A DNA stretch of 64,000 nucleotides, from contig CATNNA010000001.1 in NCBI GenBank assembly GCA_950106755.1, positions 2,046,001 through 2,110,000 of the forward strand, written 5' to 3'. The notes under the pieces are model-generated. The model worked only from the letters and a program-made list of their open reading frames with translations. It ran no database searches and was not told the origin of the DNA. Positions within the stretch are counted from its first letter, which is position 1. Each line of letters begins with the position of its first letter. This document shows, one piece after another, positions 40,720-52,497 of the stretch. Origin of the DNA: Climacium dendroides. Lineage: Eukaryota; Streptophyta; Bryopsida; Hypnales; Climaciaceae. The translations under genes and the position numbers were made by a program.

Positions 40720-43700
40720 GGATTCATGGAAAAACTTAATTTTAAGACAACCCTATTGCTTTCCTACACTCTCTTCTTCATTTGAAATGGATTTCAAAAC
40801 AAATACTGTAAAAATCATGCTGTATTTAATAGAACCCAAACCAATAAATTACATTTGTTTGAAGTACAAGCATGTCCAAAAACGTAACACACAAGTTGCA
40901 AATGTTCAAAATAATTAGGATTCATGGAAAAACTTAATTTTAAGACAACCCTATTGCTTTCCTACACTATCTCCTTCATGTGAAATGGATTTCAAAACAA
41001 ATACTGTAAAAATCATGCTGTATTTAATAGAACCCAAACCTATAAATTTATATGGGTTTGACGTGCAAGCATGCCCAAAAACGTAACACACAAGTTGCAA
41101 ATGTTCAAAATAATTAGGATTCATGGACAAACTTAATTTTAAGACAACCCTATTGCTTTCCTACACTATCTTCTTCATGTGAAATGGATTTCAAAACAAA
41201 TACTGTAAAAATCATGCTGTATTTAATAGAACCCAAACCTATAAATTTATATGGGTTTGACGTGCAAGGATGTCCAAAAACGTAACATACAAGTTGCAAA
41301 TGTTCAAAATACTTAGGATTCATGGAAAAACTTAATTTTAAGACAACCCTATTGCTTTCCTACACTCTCTTCTTCATTTGAAATGGATTTCAATGCAAAT
41401 ACTGTAAAAATCATGTTGTATTTAATAGAACCCAAACCTATAAATTTATATGGGTTTGACGTGCAAGCATGCCCAAAAACGTAACACACAAGTTGCAAAT
41501 GTTCAAAATAATTAGGATTCATGGAAAAACTTAATTTTAAGACAACCCTATTGCTTTCCTACACTCTCTTCCTCATTTGAAATGGATTTCAATGCAAATA
41601 CTGTAAAAATCATGCTGTATTTAATAGAACCCAAACCAATAAATTATATTTGTTTGACGTGCAAGCATGCCCAAAAACGTAACACACAAGTTGCAAATGT
41701 TCAAAATACTTAGGATTCATGGAAAAACTTAATTTTAAGACAACCCTATTGCTTTCCTACACTCTCTTCCTCATTTGAAATGGATTTCAATGCAAATACT
41801 GTAAAAATCATGCTGTATTTAATAGAACCCAAACCAATAAATTATATTTGTTTGACGTGCAAGCATGCCCAAAAACGTAACACACAAGTTGCAAATGTTC
41901 AAAATAATTAGGATTCATGGAAAAACTTAATTTTAAGACAACCCTATTGCTTTCCTACACTATCTCCTTCATGTGAAATGGATTTCAAAACAAATACTGT
42001 AAAAATCATGCTGTATTTAATAGAACCCAAACCTATAAATTTATATGGGTTTGACGTGCAAGCATGCCCAAAAACGTAACACACAAGTTGCAAATGTTCA
42101 AAATAATTAGGATTCATGGAAAAACTTAATTTTAAGACAACCCTATTGCTTTCCTACACTCTCTTCTTCATTTGAAATGGATTTCAAAACAAATACTGTA
42201 AAAATCATGCTGTATTTAATAGAACCCCAACCAATAAATTACATTTGTTTGAAGTACAAGCATGTCCAAAAACGTAACACACAAGTTGCAAATGTTCAAA
42301 ATAATTAGGATTCATGGACAAACTTAATTTTAAGACAACCCTATTGCTTTCCTACACTATCTCCTTCATGTGAAATGGATTTCAAAACAAATACTGTAAA
42401 AATCATGCTGTATTTAATAGAACCCAAACCTATAAATTTATATGGGTTTGACGTGCAAGCATGCCCAAAAACGTAACACACAAGTTGCAAATGTTCAAAA
42501 TAATTAGGATTCATGGACAAACTTAATTTTAAGACAACCCTATTGCTTTCCTACACTATCTTCTTCATGTGAAATGGATTTCAAAACAAATACTGTAAAA
42601 ATCATGCTGTATTTAATAGAACCCAAACCTATAAATTTATATGGGTTTGACGTGCAAGGATGTCCAAAAACGTAACATACAAGTTGCAAATGTTCAAAAT
42701 ACTTAGGATTCATGGAAAAACTTAATTTTAAGACAACCCTATTGCTTTCCTACACTCTCTTCTTCATTTGAAATGGATTTCAATGCAAATACTGTAAAAA
42801 TCATGTTGTATTTAATAGAACCCAAACCTATAAATTTATATGGGTTTGACGTGCAAGCATGCCCAAAAACGTAACACACAAGTTGCAAATGTTCAAAATA
42901 ATTAGGATTCATGGAAAAACTTAATTTTAAGACAACCCTATTGCTTTCCTACACTCTCTTCCTCATTTGAAATGGATTTCAATGCAAATACTGTAAAAAT
43001 CATGCTGTATTTAATAGAACCCAAACCAATAAATTATATTTGTTTGACGTGCAAGCATGCCCAAAAACGTAACACACAAGTTGCAAATGTTCAAAATACT
43101 TAGGATTCATGGAAAAACTTAATTTTAAGACAACCCTATTGCTTTCCTACACTCTCTTCCTCATTTGAAATGGATTTCAATGCAAATACTGTAAAAATCA
43201 TGCTGTATTTAATAGAACCCAAACCAATAAATTATATTTGTTTGACGTGCAAGCATGCCCAAAAACGTAACACACAAGTTGCAAATGTTCAAAATAATTA
43301 GGATTCATGGAAAAACTTAATTTTAAGACAACCCTATTGCTTTCCTACACTATCTCCTTCATGTGAAATGGATTTCAAAACAAATACTGTAAAAATCATG
43401 CTGTATTTAATAGAACCCAAACCTATAAATTTATATGGGTTTGACGTGCAAGCATGCCCAAAAACGTAACACACAAGTTGCAAATGTTCAAAATAATTAG
43501 GATTCATGGAAAAACTTAATTTTAAGACAACCCTATTGCTTTCCTACACTCTCTTCTTCATTTGAAATGGATTTCAAAACAAATACTGTAAAAATCATGC
43601 TGTATTTAATAGAACCCCAACCAATAAATTACATTTGTTTGAAGTACAAGCATGTCCAAAAACGTAACACACAAGTTGCAAATGTTCAAAATAATTAGGA

Positions 43701-44190
43701 TTCATGGACAAACTTAATTTTAAGACAACCCTATTGCTTTCCTACACTATCTCCTTCATGTGAAATGGATTTCAAAACAAATACTGTAAAAATCATGCTG
43801 TATTTAATAGAACCCAAACCTATAAATTTATATGGGTTTGACGTGCAAGCATGCCCAAAAACGTAACACACAAGTTGCAAATGTTCAAAATAATTAGCAT
43901 TCATGGAAAAACTTAATTTTAAGACAACCCTATTGCTTTCCTACACTATCTTCTTCATGTGAAATGGATTTCAAAACAAATACTGTAAAAATCATGCTGT
44001 ATTTAATAGAACCCAAACCTATAAATTTATATGGATTTGACGTGCAAGGATGTCCAAAAACGTAACATACAAGTTGCAAATGTTCAAAATACTTAGGATT
44101 CATGGAAAAACTTAATTTTAAGACAACCCTATTGCTTTCCTACACTCTCTTCTTCATTTGAAATGGATTTCAATGCAAATACTGTAAAAA
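40720..44190 (+). repeat. 7-monomer higher-order repeat, 1,390 bp
   Basis: 'gtgcaaggatgtcc' with 'aacatacaag' recurs at about 41,264, 42,654 and 44,044, exactly 1,390 bp apart. Around it the order is fixed: 'aaattacatttg' plus 'gaagtac', 'tatctccttc', the 'caaggatg' monomer, 'caatgcaaat' with 'cctata', then two 'ctcttcctcatttg' monomers, then 'tatctccttc'. About two full copies and half of a third are present. Copies two and three share 'agaaccccaacc', absent from copy one. Copy three has single changes 'attagcattc' (about 43,896) and 'tatggatttg' (about 44,031) and then departs from the order near 44,190. Confidence 0.85.
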
Positions 44191-46900
44191 TCATGCTGTA
44201 TTTAATAGAACCCAAACCAATAAATTACATTTGTTTGAAGTACAAGCATGTCCAAAAACGTAACACACAAGTTGCAAATGTTCAAAATAATTAGGATTCA
44301 TGGAAAAACTTAATTTTAAGACAACCCTATTGCTTTCCTACACTCTCTTCTTCATTTGAAATGGATTTCAATGCAAATACTGTAAAAATCATGTTGTATT
44401 TAATAGAACCCAAACCTATAAATTTATATGGGTTTGACGTGCAAGCATGCCCAAAAACGTAACACACAAGTTGCAAATGTTCAAAATAATTAGGATTCAT
44501 GGAAAAACTTAATTTTAAGACAACCCTATTGCTTTCCTACACTCTCTTCCTCATTTGAAATGGATTTCAATGCAAATACTGTAAAAATCATGCTGTATTT
44601 AATAGAACCCAAACCAATAAATTATATTTGTTTGACGTGCAAGCATGCCCAAAAACGTAACATACAAGTTGCAAATGTTCAAAATAATTAGGATTCATGG
44701 AAAAACTTAATTTTAAGACAACCCTATTGCTTTCCTACATTGTCTTCTTCATTTGAAATGGATTTCAATGCAAATACTGTAAAAATCATGCTGTATTTAA
44801 TACAACCCAAACCAATAAATTATATTTGTTTGACGTACAAGCATGTCCAAAAACGTAACACACAAGTTGCAAATGTTCAAAATACTTAGGATTCATGGAA
44901 AAACTTAATTTTAAGACAACCCTATTGCTTTCCTACACTCTCTTCTTCATTTGAAATGGATTTCAATGCAAATACTGTAAAAATCATGCTGTATTTAATA
45001 GAACCCAAACCTATAAATTTATATGGGTTTGACGTGCAAGCATGTCCAAAAACGTAACACACAAGTTGCAAATGTTCAAAATAATTAGGATTCATGGAAA
45101 AACTTAATTTTAAGACAACCCTATTGCTTTCCTACACTCTCTTCTTCATTTGAAATGGATTTCAAAACAAATATTGTAAAAATCATGCTGTATTTAATAG
45201 AACCCAAACCAATAAATTATATTTGTTTGAAGTACAAGCATGTCCAAAAACATAACACACAAGTTGCAAATGTTCAAAATAATTAGGATTCATGGAAAAA
45301 CTTAATTTTAAGACAACCCTATTGCTTTCCTACACTATCTCCTTCATGTGAAATGGATTTCAAAACAAATACTGTAAAAATCATGCTGTATTTAATAGAA
45401 CCCAAACCTATAAATTTATATGGGTTTGACGTGCAAGCATGCCCAAAAACGTAACACACAAGTTGCAAATGTTCAAAATAATTAGGATTCATGGACAAAC
45501 TTAATTTTAAGACAACCCTATTGCTTTCCTACACTATCTTCTTCATGTGAAATGGATTTCAAAACAAATACTGTAAAAATCATGCTGTATTTAATAGAAC
45601 CCAAACCTATAAATTTATATGGGTTTGACGTGCACGGATGTCCAAAAACGTAACATACAAGTTGCAAATGTTCAAAATAATTAGGATTCATGGAAAAACT
45701 TAATTTTAAGACAACCCTATTGCTTTCCTACATTGTCTTCTTCATTTGAAATGGATTTCAATGCAAATACTGTAAAAATCATGTTGTATTTAATAGAACC
45801 CAAACCAATAAATTATATTTGTTTGACGTACAAGCATGTCCAAAAACGTAACACACAAGTTGCAAATGTTCAAAATACTTAGGATTCATGGAAAAACATA
45901 ATTTTAAGACAACCCTATTGCTTTCCTACACTCTCTTCTTCATTTGAAATGGATTTCAATGCAAATACTGTAAAAATCATGCTGTATTTAATAGAACCCA
46001 AACCTATAAATTTATATGGGTTTGACGTGCAAGCATGTCCAAAAACGTAACACACAAGTTGCAAATGTTCAAAATAATTAGGATTCATGGAAAAACTTAA
46101 TTTTAAGACAACCCTATTGCTTTCCTACACTCTCTTCTTCATTTGAAATGGATTTCAAAACAAATATTGTAAAAATCATGCTGTATTTAATAGAACCCAA
46201 ACCAATAAATTATATTTGTTTGAAGTACAAGCATGTCCAAAAACGTAACACACAAGTTGCAAATGTTCAAAATAATTAGGATTCATGGAAAAACTTAATT
46301 TTAAGACAACCCTATTGCTTTCCTACACTATCTCCTTCATGTGAAATGGATTTCAAAACAAATACTGTAAAAATCATGCTGTATTTAATAGAACCCAAAC
46401 CTATAAATTTATATGGGTTTGACGTGCAAGCATGCCCAAAAACGTAACACACAAGTTGCAAATGTTCAAAATAATTAGGATTCATGGAAAAACTTAATTT
46501 TAAGACAACCCTATTGCTTTCCTACACTATCTTCTTCATGTGAAATGGATTTCAAAACAAATACTGTAAAAATCATGCTGTATTTAATAGAACCCAAACC
46601 TATAAATTTATATGGGTTTGACGTGCAAGGATGTCCAAAAACGTAACATACAAGTTGCAAATGTTCAAAATAATTAGGATTCATGGAAAAACTTAATTTT
46701 AAGACAACCCTATTGCTTTCCTACATTGTCTTCTTCATTTGAAATGGATTTCAATGCAAATACTGTAAAAATCATGTTGTATTTAATACAACCCAAACCA
46801 ATAAATTATATTTGTTTGACGTACAAGCATGTCCAAAAACGTAACACACAAGTTGCAAATGTTCAAAATACTTAGGATTCATGGAAAAACTTAATTTTAA
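44191..46900 (+). repeat. 5-monomer higher-order repeat, 993 bp
   Basis: After an irregular lead-in of two to three monomers, a monomer with 'tttcctacattgtcttc' appears at 44,731, 45,724 and 46,717, spacing 993 bp. Following monomers carry 'gacgtacaagcatgtcc', 'caatgcaaat' with 'cctata', 'caaatattgtaaaa' with 'gaagtac', 'tatctccttc', and 'caaggatgtcc'. Copies differ at single sites: 'aaaaacataaca' near 45,249, 'gtgcacggatg' near 45,632, 'aaaaacataattt' near 45,894, and 'atacaaccc' present at about 44,801 and 46,786 but not in the middle copy. Confidence 0.82.
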
Positions 46901-48925
46901 GACAACCCTATTGCTTTCCTACACTCTCTTCTTCATTTGAAATGGATTTCAATGCAAATACTGTAAAAATCATGTTGTATTTAATAGAACCCAAACCAAT
47001 AAATTATATTTGTTTGACGTACAAGCATGTCCAAAAACGTAACACACAAGTTGCAAATGTTCAAAATAATTAGGATTCATGGAAAAACTTAATTTTAAGA
47101 CAACCCTATTGCTTTCCTACACTCTCTTCCTCATTTGAAATGGATTTCAATGCAAATACTGTAAAAATCATGCTGTATTTAATAGAACCCAAACCAATAA
47201 ATTTATATGGGTTTGACGTGCAAGCATGTCCAAAAACGTAACACACAAGTTGCAAATGTTCAAAATAATTAGGATTCATGGAAAAACTTAATTTTAAGAC
47301 AACCCTATTGCTTTCCTACACTCTCTTCTTCATTTGAAATGGATTTCAATGCAAATACTGTAAAAATCATGCTGTATTTAATAGAACCCAAACCAATAAA
47401 TTTATATGGGTTTGACGTGCAAGCATGTCCAAAAACGTAACACACAAGTTGCAAATGTTCAAAATAATTAGGATTCATGGAAAAACTTAATTTTAAGACA
47501 ACCCTATTGCTTTCCTACACTATCTCCTTCATGTGAAATGGATTTCAAAACAAATACTGTAAAAATCATGCTGTATTTAATAGAACCCAAACCTATAAAT
47601 TTATATGGGTTTGACGTGCAAGCATGTCCAAAAACGTAACACACAAGTTGCAAATGTTCAAAATACTTAGGATTCATGGAAAAACTTAATTTTAAGACAA
47701 CCCTATTGCTTTCCTACACTCTCTTCTTCATTTGAAATGGATTTCAAAACAAATACTGTAAAAATCATGCTGTATTTAATAGAACCCAAACCTATAAATT
47801 TATATGGGTTTGACGTGCAAGGATGTCCAAAAACGTAACATACAAGTTGCAAATGTTCAAAATAATTAGGATTCATGGAAAAACTTAATTTTAAGACAAC
47901 CCTATTGCTTTCCTACATTGTCTTCCTCATTTGAAATGGATTTCAATGCAAATACTGTAAAAATCATGCTGTATTTAATAGAACCCAAACCAATAAATTT
48001 TTATGGGTTTGACGTGCAAGCATGTCCAAAAACGTAACACACAAGTTGCAAATGTTCAAAATAATTAGGATTCATGGAAAAACTTAATTTTAAGACAACC
48101 CTATTGCTTTCCTACACTATCTCCTTCATGTGAAATGGATTTCAAAACAAATACTGTAAAAATCATGCTGTATTTAATAGAACCCAAACCTATAAATTTA
48201 TATGGGTTTGACGTGCAAGCATGCCCAAAAACGTAACACACAAGTTGCAAATGTTCAAAATAAGTAGGATTCATGGACAAACTTAATTTTAAGACAACCC
48301 TATTGCTTTCCTACACTATCTTCTTCATTTGAAATGGATTTCAATGCAAATACTGTAAAAATCATGCTGTATTTAATAGAACCCAAACCAATAAATTTAT
48401 ATGGGTTTGACGTGCAAGCACGTCCAAAAACGTAACACACAAGTTGCAAATGTTCAAAATAATTAGGATTCATGGAAAAACTTAATTTTAAGACAACCCT
48501 ATTGCTTTCCTACACTCTCTTCTTCATTTGAAATGGATTTCAAAACAAATACTGTAAAAATCATGCTGTATTTAATAGAACCCAAACCAATAAATTACAT
48601 TTGTTTGAAGTACAAGCATGTCCAAAAACGTAACACACAAGTTGCAAATGTTCAAAATAATTAGGATTCATGGAAAAACTTAATTTTAAGACAACCCTAT
48701 TGCTTTCCTACACTATCTCCTTCATGTGAAATGGATTTCAAAACAAATACTGTAAAAATCATGCTGTATTTAATAGAACCCAAACCTATAAATTTATATG
48801 GGTTTGACGTGCAAGCATGCCCAAAAACGTAACACACAAGTTGCAAATGTTCAAAATAATTAGGATTCATGGACAAACTTAATTTTAAGACAACCCTATT
48901 GCTTTCCTACACTATCTTCTTCATG
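46901..48925 (+). repeat. Mixed family A monomers related to the 5-mer HOR
   Basis: About ten monomers use the same types as the preceding HOR in changed order. The 'tttcctacattgtcttc' monomer returns at 47,909, six monomers (1,192 bp) after 46,717, this time with 'ctcatttg'. Single variants include 'aatttttatggg' near 47,997, 'aataagtagg' near 48,260 and 'gcacgtcc' near 48,418. No gene or other element seen. Confidence 0.75.
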
Positions 48926-51900
48926 TGAAACTGATTTCAAAACAAATACTGTAAAAATCATGCTGTATTTAATAGAACCCAAACCTATAAATTTATATGG
49001 GTTTGACGTGCAAGGATGTCCAAAAACGTAACATACAAGTTGCAAATGTTCAAAATAATTAGGATTCATGGAAAAACTTAATTTTAAGACAACCCTATTG
49101 CTTTCCTACACTCTCTTCTTCATTTGAAATGGATTTCAATGCAAATACTGTAAAAATCATGTTGTATTTAATAGAACCCAAACCAATAAATTATATTTGT
49201 TTGACGTACAAGCATGTCCAAAAACGTAACACACAAGTTGCAAATGTTCAAAATACTTAGGATTCATGGAAAAACTTAATTTTAAGACAACCCTATTGCT
49301 TTCCTACACTCTCTTTTTCATTTGAAATGGATTTCAATGCAAATACTGTAAAAATCATGTTGTATTTAATAGAACCCAAACCAATAAATTATGTTTGTTT
49401 GAGGTACAAGCATCTCCAAAAACGTAACACACAAGTTGCAAATGTTCAAAATAATTAGGATTCATGGAAAAACTTAATTTTAAGACAACCCTATTGCTTT
49501 CCTACACTCCCTTCCTCATTTGAAATGGATTTCAATGCAAATACTGTAAAAATCATGCTGTATTTAATAGAACCCAAACCAATAAATTTATATGGGTTTG
49601 ACGTGCAAGCATGTCCAAAAACATAACACACAAGTTGCAAATGTTCAAAATAATTAGGATTCATGGAAAAACTTAATTTTAAGACAACCCTATTGCTTTC
49701 CTACACTATCTCCTTCATGTGAAATGGATTTCAAAACAAATACTGTAAAAATCATGCTGTATTTAATAGAACCCAAACCTATAAATTTATATGGGTTTGA
49801 CGTGCAAGCATGCCCCAAAACGTAACACACAAGTTGCAAATGTTCAAAATAATTAGGATTCATGGACAAACTTAATTTTAAGACAACCCTATTGCTTTCC
49901 TACACTATCTTCTTCATGTGAAATGGATTTCAAAACAAATACTGTAAAAATCATGCTGTATTTAATAGAACCCAAACCTATAAATTTATATGGGTTTGAC
50001 GTGCAAGGATGTCCAGAAACGTAACATACAAGTTGCAAATGTTCAAAATAATTAGGATTCATGGAAAAACTTAATTTTAAGACAACCCTATTGCTTTCCT
50101 ACACTCTCTTCTTCATTTGAAATGGATTTCAATGCAAATACTGTAAAAATCATGTTGTATTTAATAGAACCCAAACCAATAAATTATATTTGTTTGACGT
50201 ACAAGCATGTCCAAAAACGTAACACACAAGTTGCAAATGTTCAAAATACTTAGGATTCATGGAAAAACATAATTTTAAGACAACCCTATTGCTTTCCTAC
50301 ACTCTCTTCTTCATTTGAAATGGATTTCAATGCAAATACTGTAAAAATCATGCTGTATTGAATAGAAACCAAAACAATAAATTATATCGTTTTGACGTGG
50401 AAGCATGTCCAAGAACAAAACACACAAGTTGCAAATGTTCAAAATACCTAGGATTCATGGAAAAACTTAATTTTAAGACAACCCTATTGCTTTCCTACAC
50501 TGTCTTCTTCATTTGAACGAGATTTCAAAACAAATATTTTGAGAATCATGCTGTATTGAATACAAACAAAACCAATATATTATATTGGTTTGACGTGGAA
50601 GCATGTCCAAAAAGAAAACACACAAGTTGCAAATGTTCAAAATACTTAGGAATCATGGAAAAACTTAATTTTAAGACAACCCTATTTCTTCCCTACACTG
50701 TCTTCTTCATTTGAAATGGATTTCAAAATAAATACTTTAAAAATCATGCTGTATTGAATACAAACCAAAACCATAAATTATATCGTTTTGACGTGGAAGC
50801 ATGTCCAAGAACAAAACACACAAGTTGCAAATGTTCAAAATACTTAGGATTCATGGAAAAACTTAATTTTAAGACAACCCTATTGCTTTCCTACACTGTC
50901 TTCTTCATGTGAAACTGATTTCAAAACAAATACTGTAAAAATCATGCTGTATTTAATAGAACCCAAACCTATAAATTTATATGGGTTTGACGTGCAAGGA
51001 TGTCCAAAAACGTAACATACAAGTTGCAAATGTTCAAAATAATTAGGATTCATGGAAAAACTTAATTTTAAGACAACCCTATTGCTTTCCTACACTCTCT
51101 TCTTCATTTGAAATGGATTTCAATGCAAATACTGTAAAAATCATGTTGTATTTAATAGAACCCAAACCAATAAATTATATTTGTTTGACGTACAAGCATG
51201 TCCAAAAACGTAACACACAAGTTGCAAATGTTCAAAATACTTAGGATTCATGGAAAAACTTAATTTTAAGACAACCCTATTGCTTTCCTACACTCTCTTT
51301 TTCATTTGAAATGGATTTCAATGCAAATACTGTAAAAATCATGTTGTATTTAATAGAACCCAAACCAATAAATTATGTTTGTTTGAGGTACAAGCATCTC
51401 CAAAAACGTAACACACAAGTTGCAAATGTTCAAAATAATTAGGATTCATGGAAAAACTTAATTTTAAGACAACCCTATTGCTTTCCTACACTCCCTTCCT
51501 CATTTGAAATGGATTTCAATGCAAATACTGTAAAAATCATGCTGTATTTAATAGAACCCAAACCAATAAATTTATATGGGTTTGACGTGCAAGCATGTCC
51601 AAAAACATAACACACAAGTTGCAAATGTTCAAAATAATTAGGATTCATGGAAAAACTTAATTTTAAGACAACCCTATTGCTTTCCTACACTATCTCCTTC
51701 ATGTGAAATGGATTTCAAAACAAATACTGTAAAAATCATGCTGTATTTAATAGAACCCAAACCTATAAATTTATATGGGTTTGACGTGCAAGCATGCCCC
51801 AAAACGTAACACACAAGTTGCAAATGTTCAAAATAATTAGGATTCATGGACAAACTTAATTTTAAGACAACCCTATTGCTTTCCTACACTATCTTCTTCA

Positions 51901-52497
51901 TGTGAAATGGATTTCAAAACAAATACTGTAAAAATCATGCTGTATTTAATAGAACCCAAACCTATAAATTTATATGGGTTTGACGTGCAAGGATGTCCAG
52001 AAACGTAACATACAAGTTGCAAATGTTCAAAATAATTAGGATTCATGGAAAAACTTAATTTTAAGACAACCCTATTGCTTTCCTACACTCTCTTCTTCAT
52101 TTGAAATGGATTTCAATGCAAATACTGTAAAAATCATGTTGTATTTAATAGAACCCAAACCAATAAATTATATTTGTTTGACGTACAAGCATGTCCAAAA
52201 ACGTAACACACAAGTTGCAAATGTTCAAAATACTTAGGATTCATGGAAAAACATAATTTTAAGACAACCCTATTGCTTTCCTACACTCTCTTCTTCATTT
52301 GAAATGGATTTCAATGCAAATACTGTAAAAATCATGCTGTATTGAATAGAAACCAAAACAATAAATTATATCGTTTTGACGTGGAAGCATGTCCAAGAAC
52401 AAAACACACAAGTTGCAAATGTTCAAAATACCTAGGATTCATGGAAAAACTTAATTTTAAGACAACCCTATTGCTTTCCTACACTGTCTTCTTCATT
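48926..52497 (+). repeat. Segmental duplication across the A/B boundary, offset 1,984 bp
   Basis: Sequence from about 48,926 to 50,513 repeats from about 50,910 to 52,497, offset 1,984 bp. Private markers shared by the two copies and not seen elsewhere are 'gtgaaactgatttc' (48,926 and 50,910), 'gtttgaggtacaagcatctcc' (about 49,399 and 51,383), 'actcccttcc', 'gcatgccccaaaac' and 'ggatgtccagaaac'. Both copies cross from family A to family B at the same base (50,360 and 52,344). Copy one continues into about two more B monomers before the array returns to A at about 50,900; copy two continues into the main B array. Confidence 0.88.
50359..50905 (+). repeat. Family B island inside family A
   Basis: About 2.75 monomers of family B sit between family A monomers. 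The left switch is inside a monomer: 'aaaatcatgctgtatt' is followed by 'gaatagaaacc' at 50,360. B states follow: 'gtggaagcatgtccaagaac', 'gaacgagatttc' with 'atattttgag', and 'gtccaaaaagaaaac'. The right switch lies within 'cactgtcttcttcatgtg' at about 50,889-50,908, where B-like 'cactgtc' meets A-like 'catgtgaaac'. The monomer spacing is kept across both switches, as expected of in-register recombination. Confidence 0.87.

Larger units (their letters stand above)
1..52342 (+). repeat. Family A satellite subarray
   Basis: Monomers here share the family A states 'tttaatagaaccc' (or 'tttaagagaaccc'), 'gacgtgcaagcatg' and 'aaaaacgtaaca'. Three forms of a central cassette set monomer length: 'ccaataaatttatatggg' and 'cctataaatttatatggg' give 199 bp, and 'ccaataaattatatttg' gives 198 bp. 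Many monomers contain GCATGC; towards the right most change to GCATGTCC, the state seen in family B. The 'caatgcaaat' variant first appears near 11,181 and becomes common after about 33,000. Family A is interrupted by family B monomers at about 50,359-50,905 and ends near 52,343. Confidence 0.93.
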
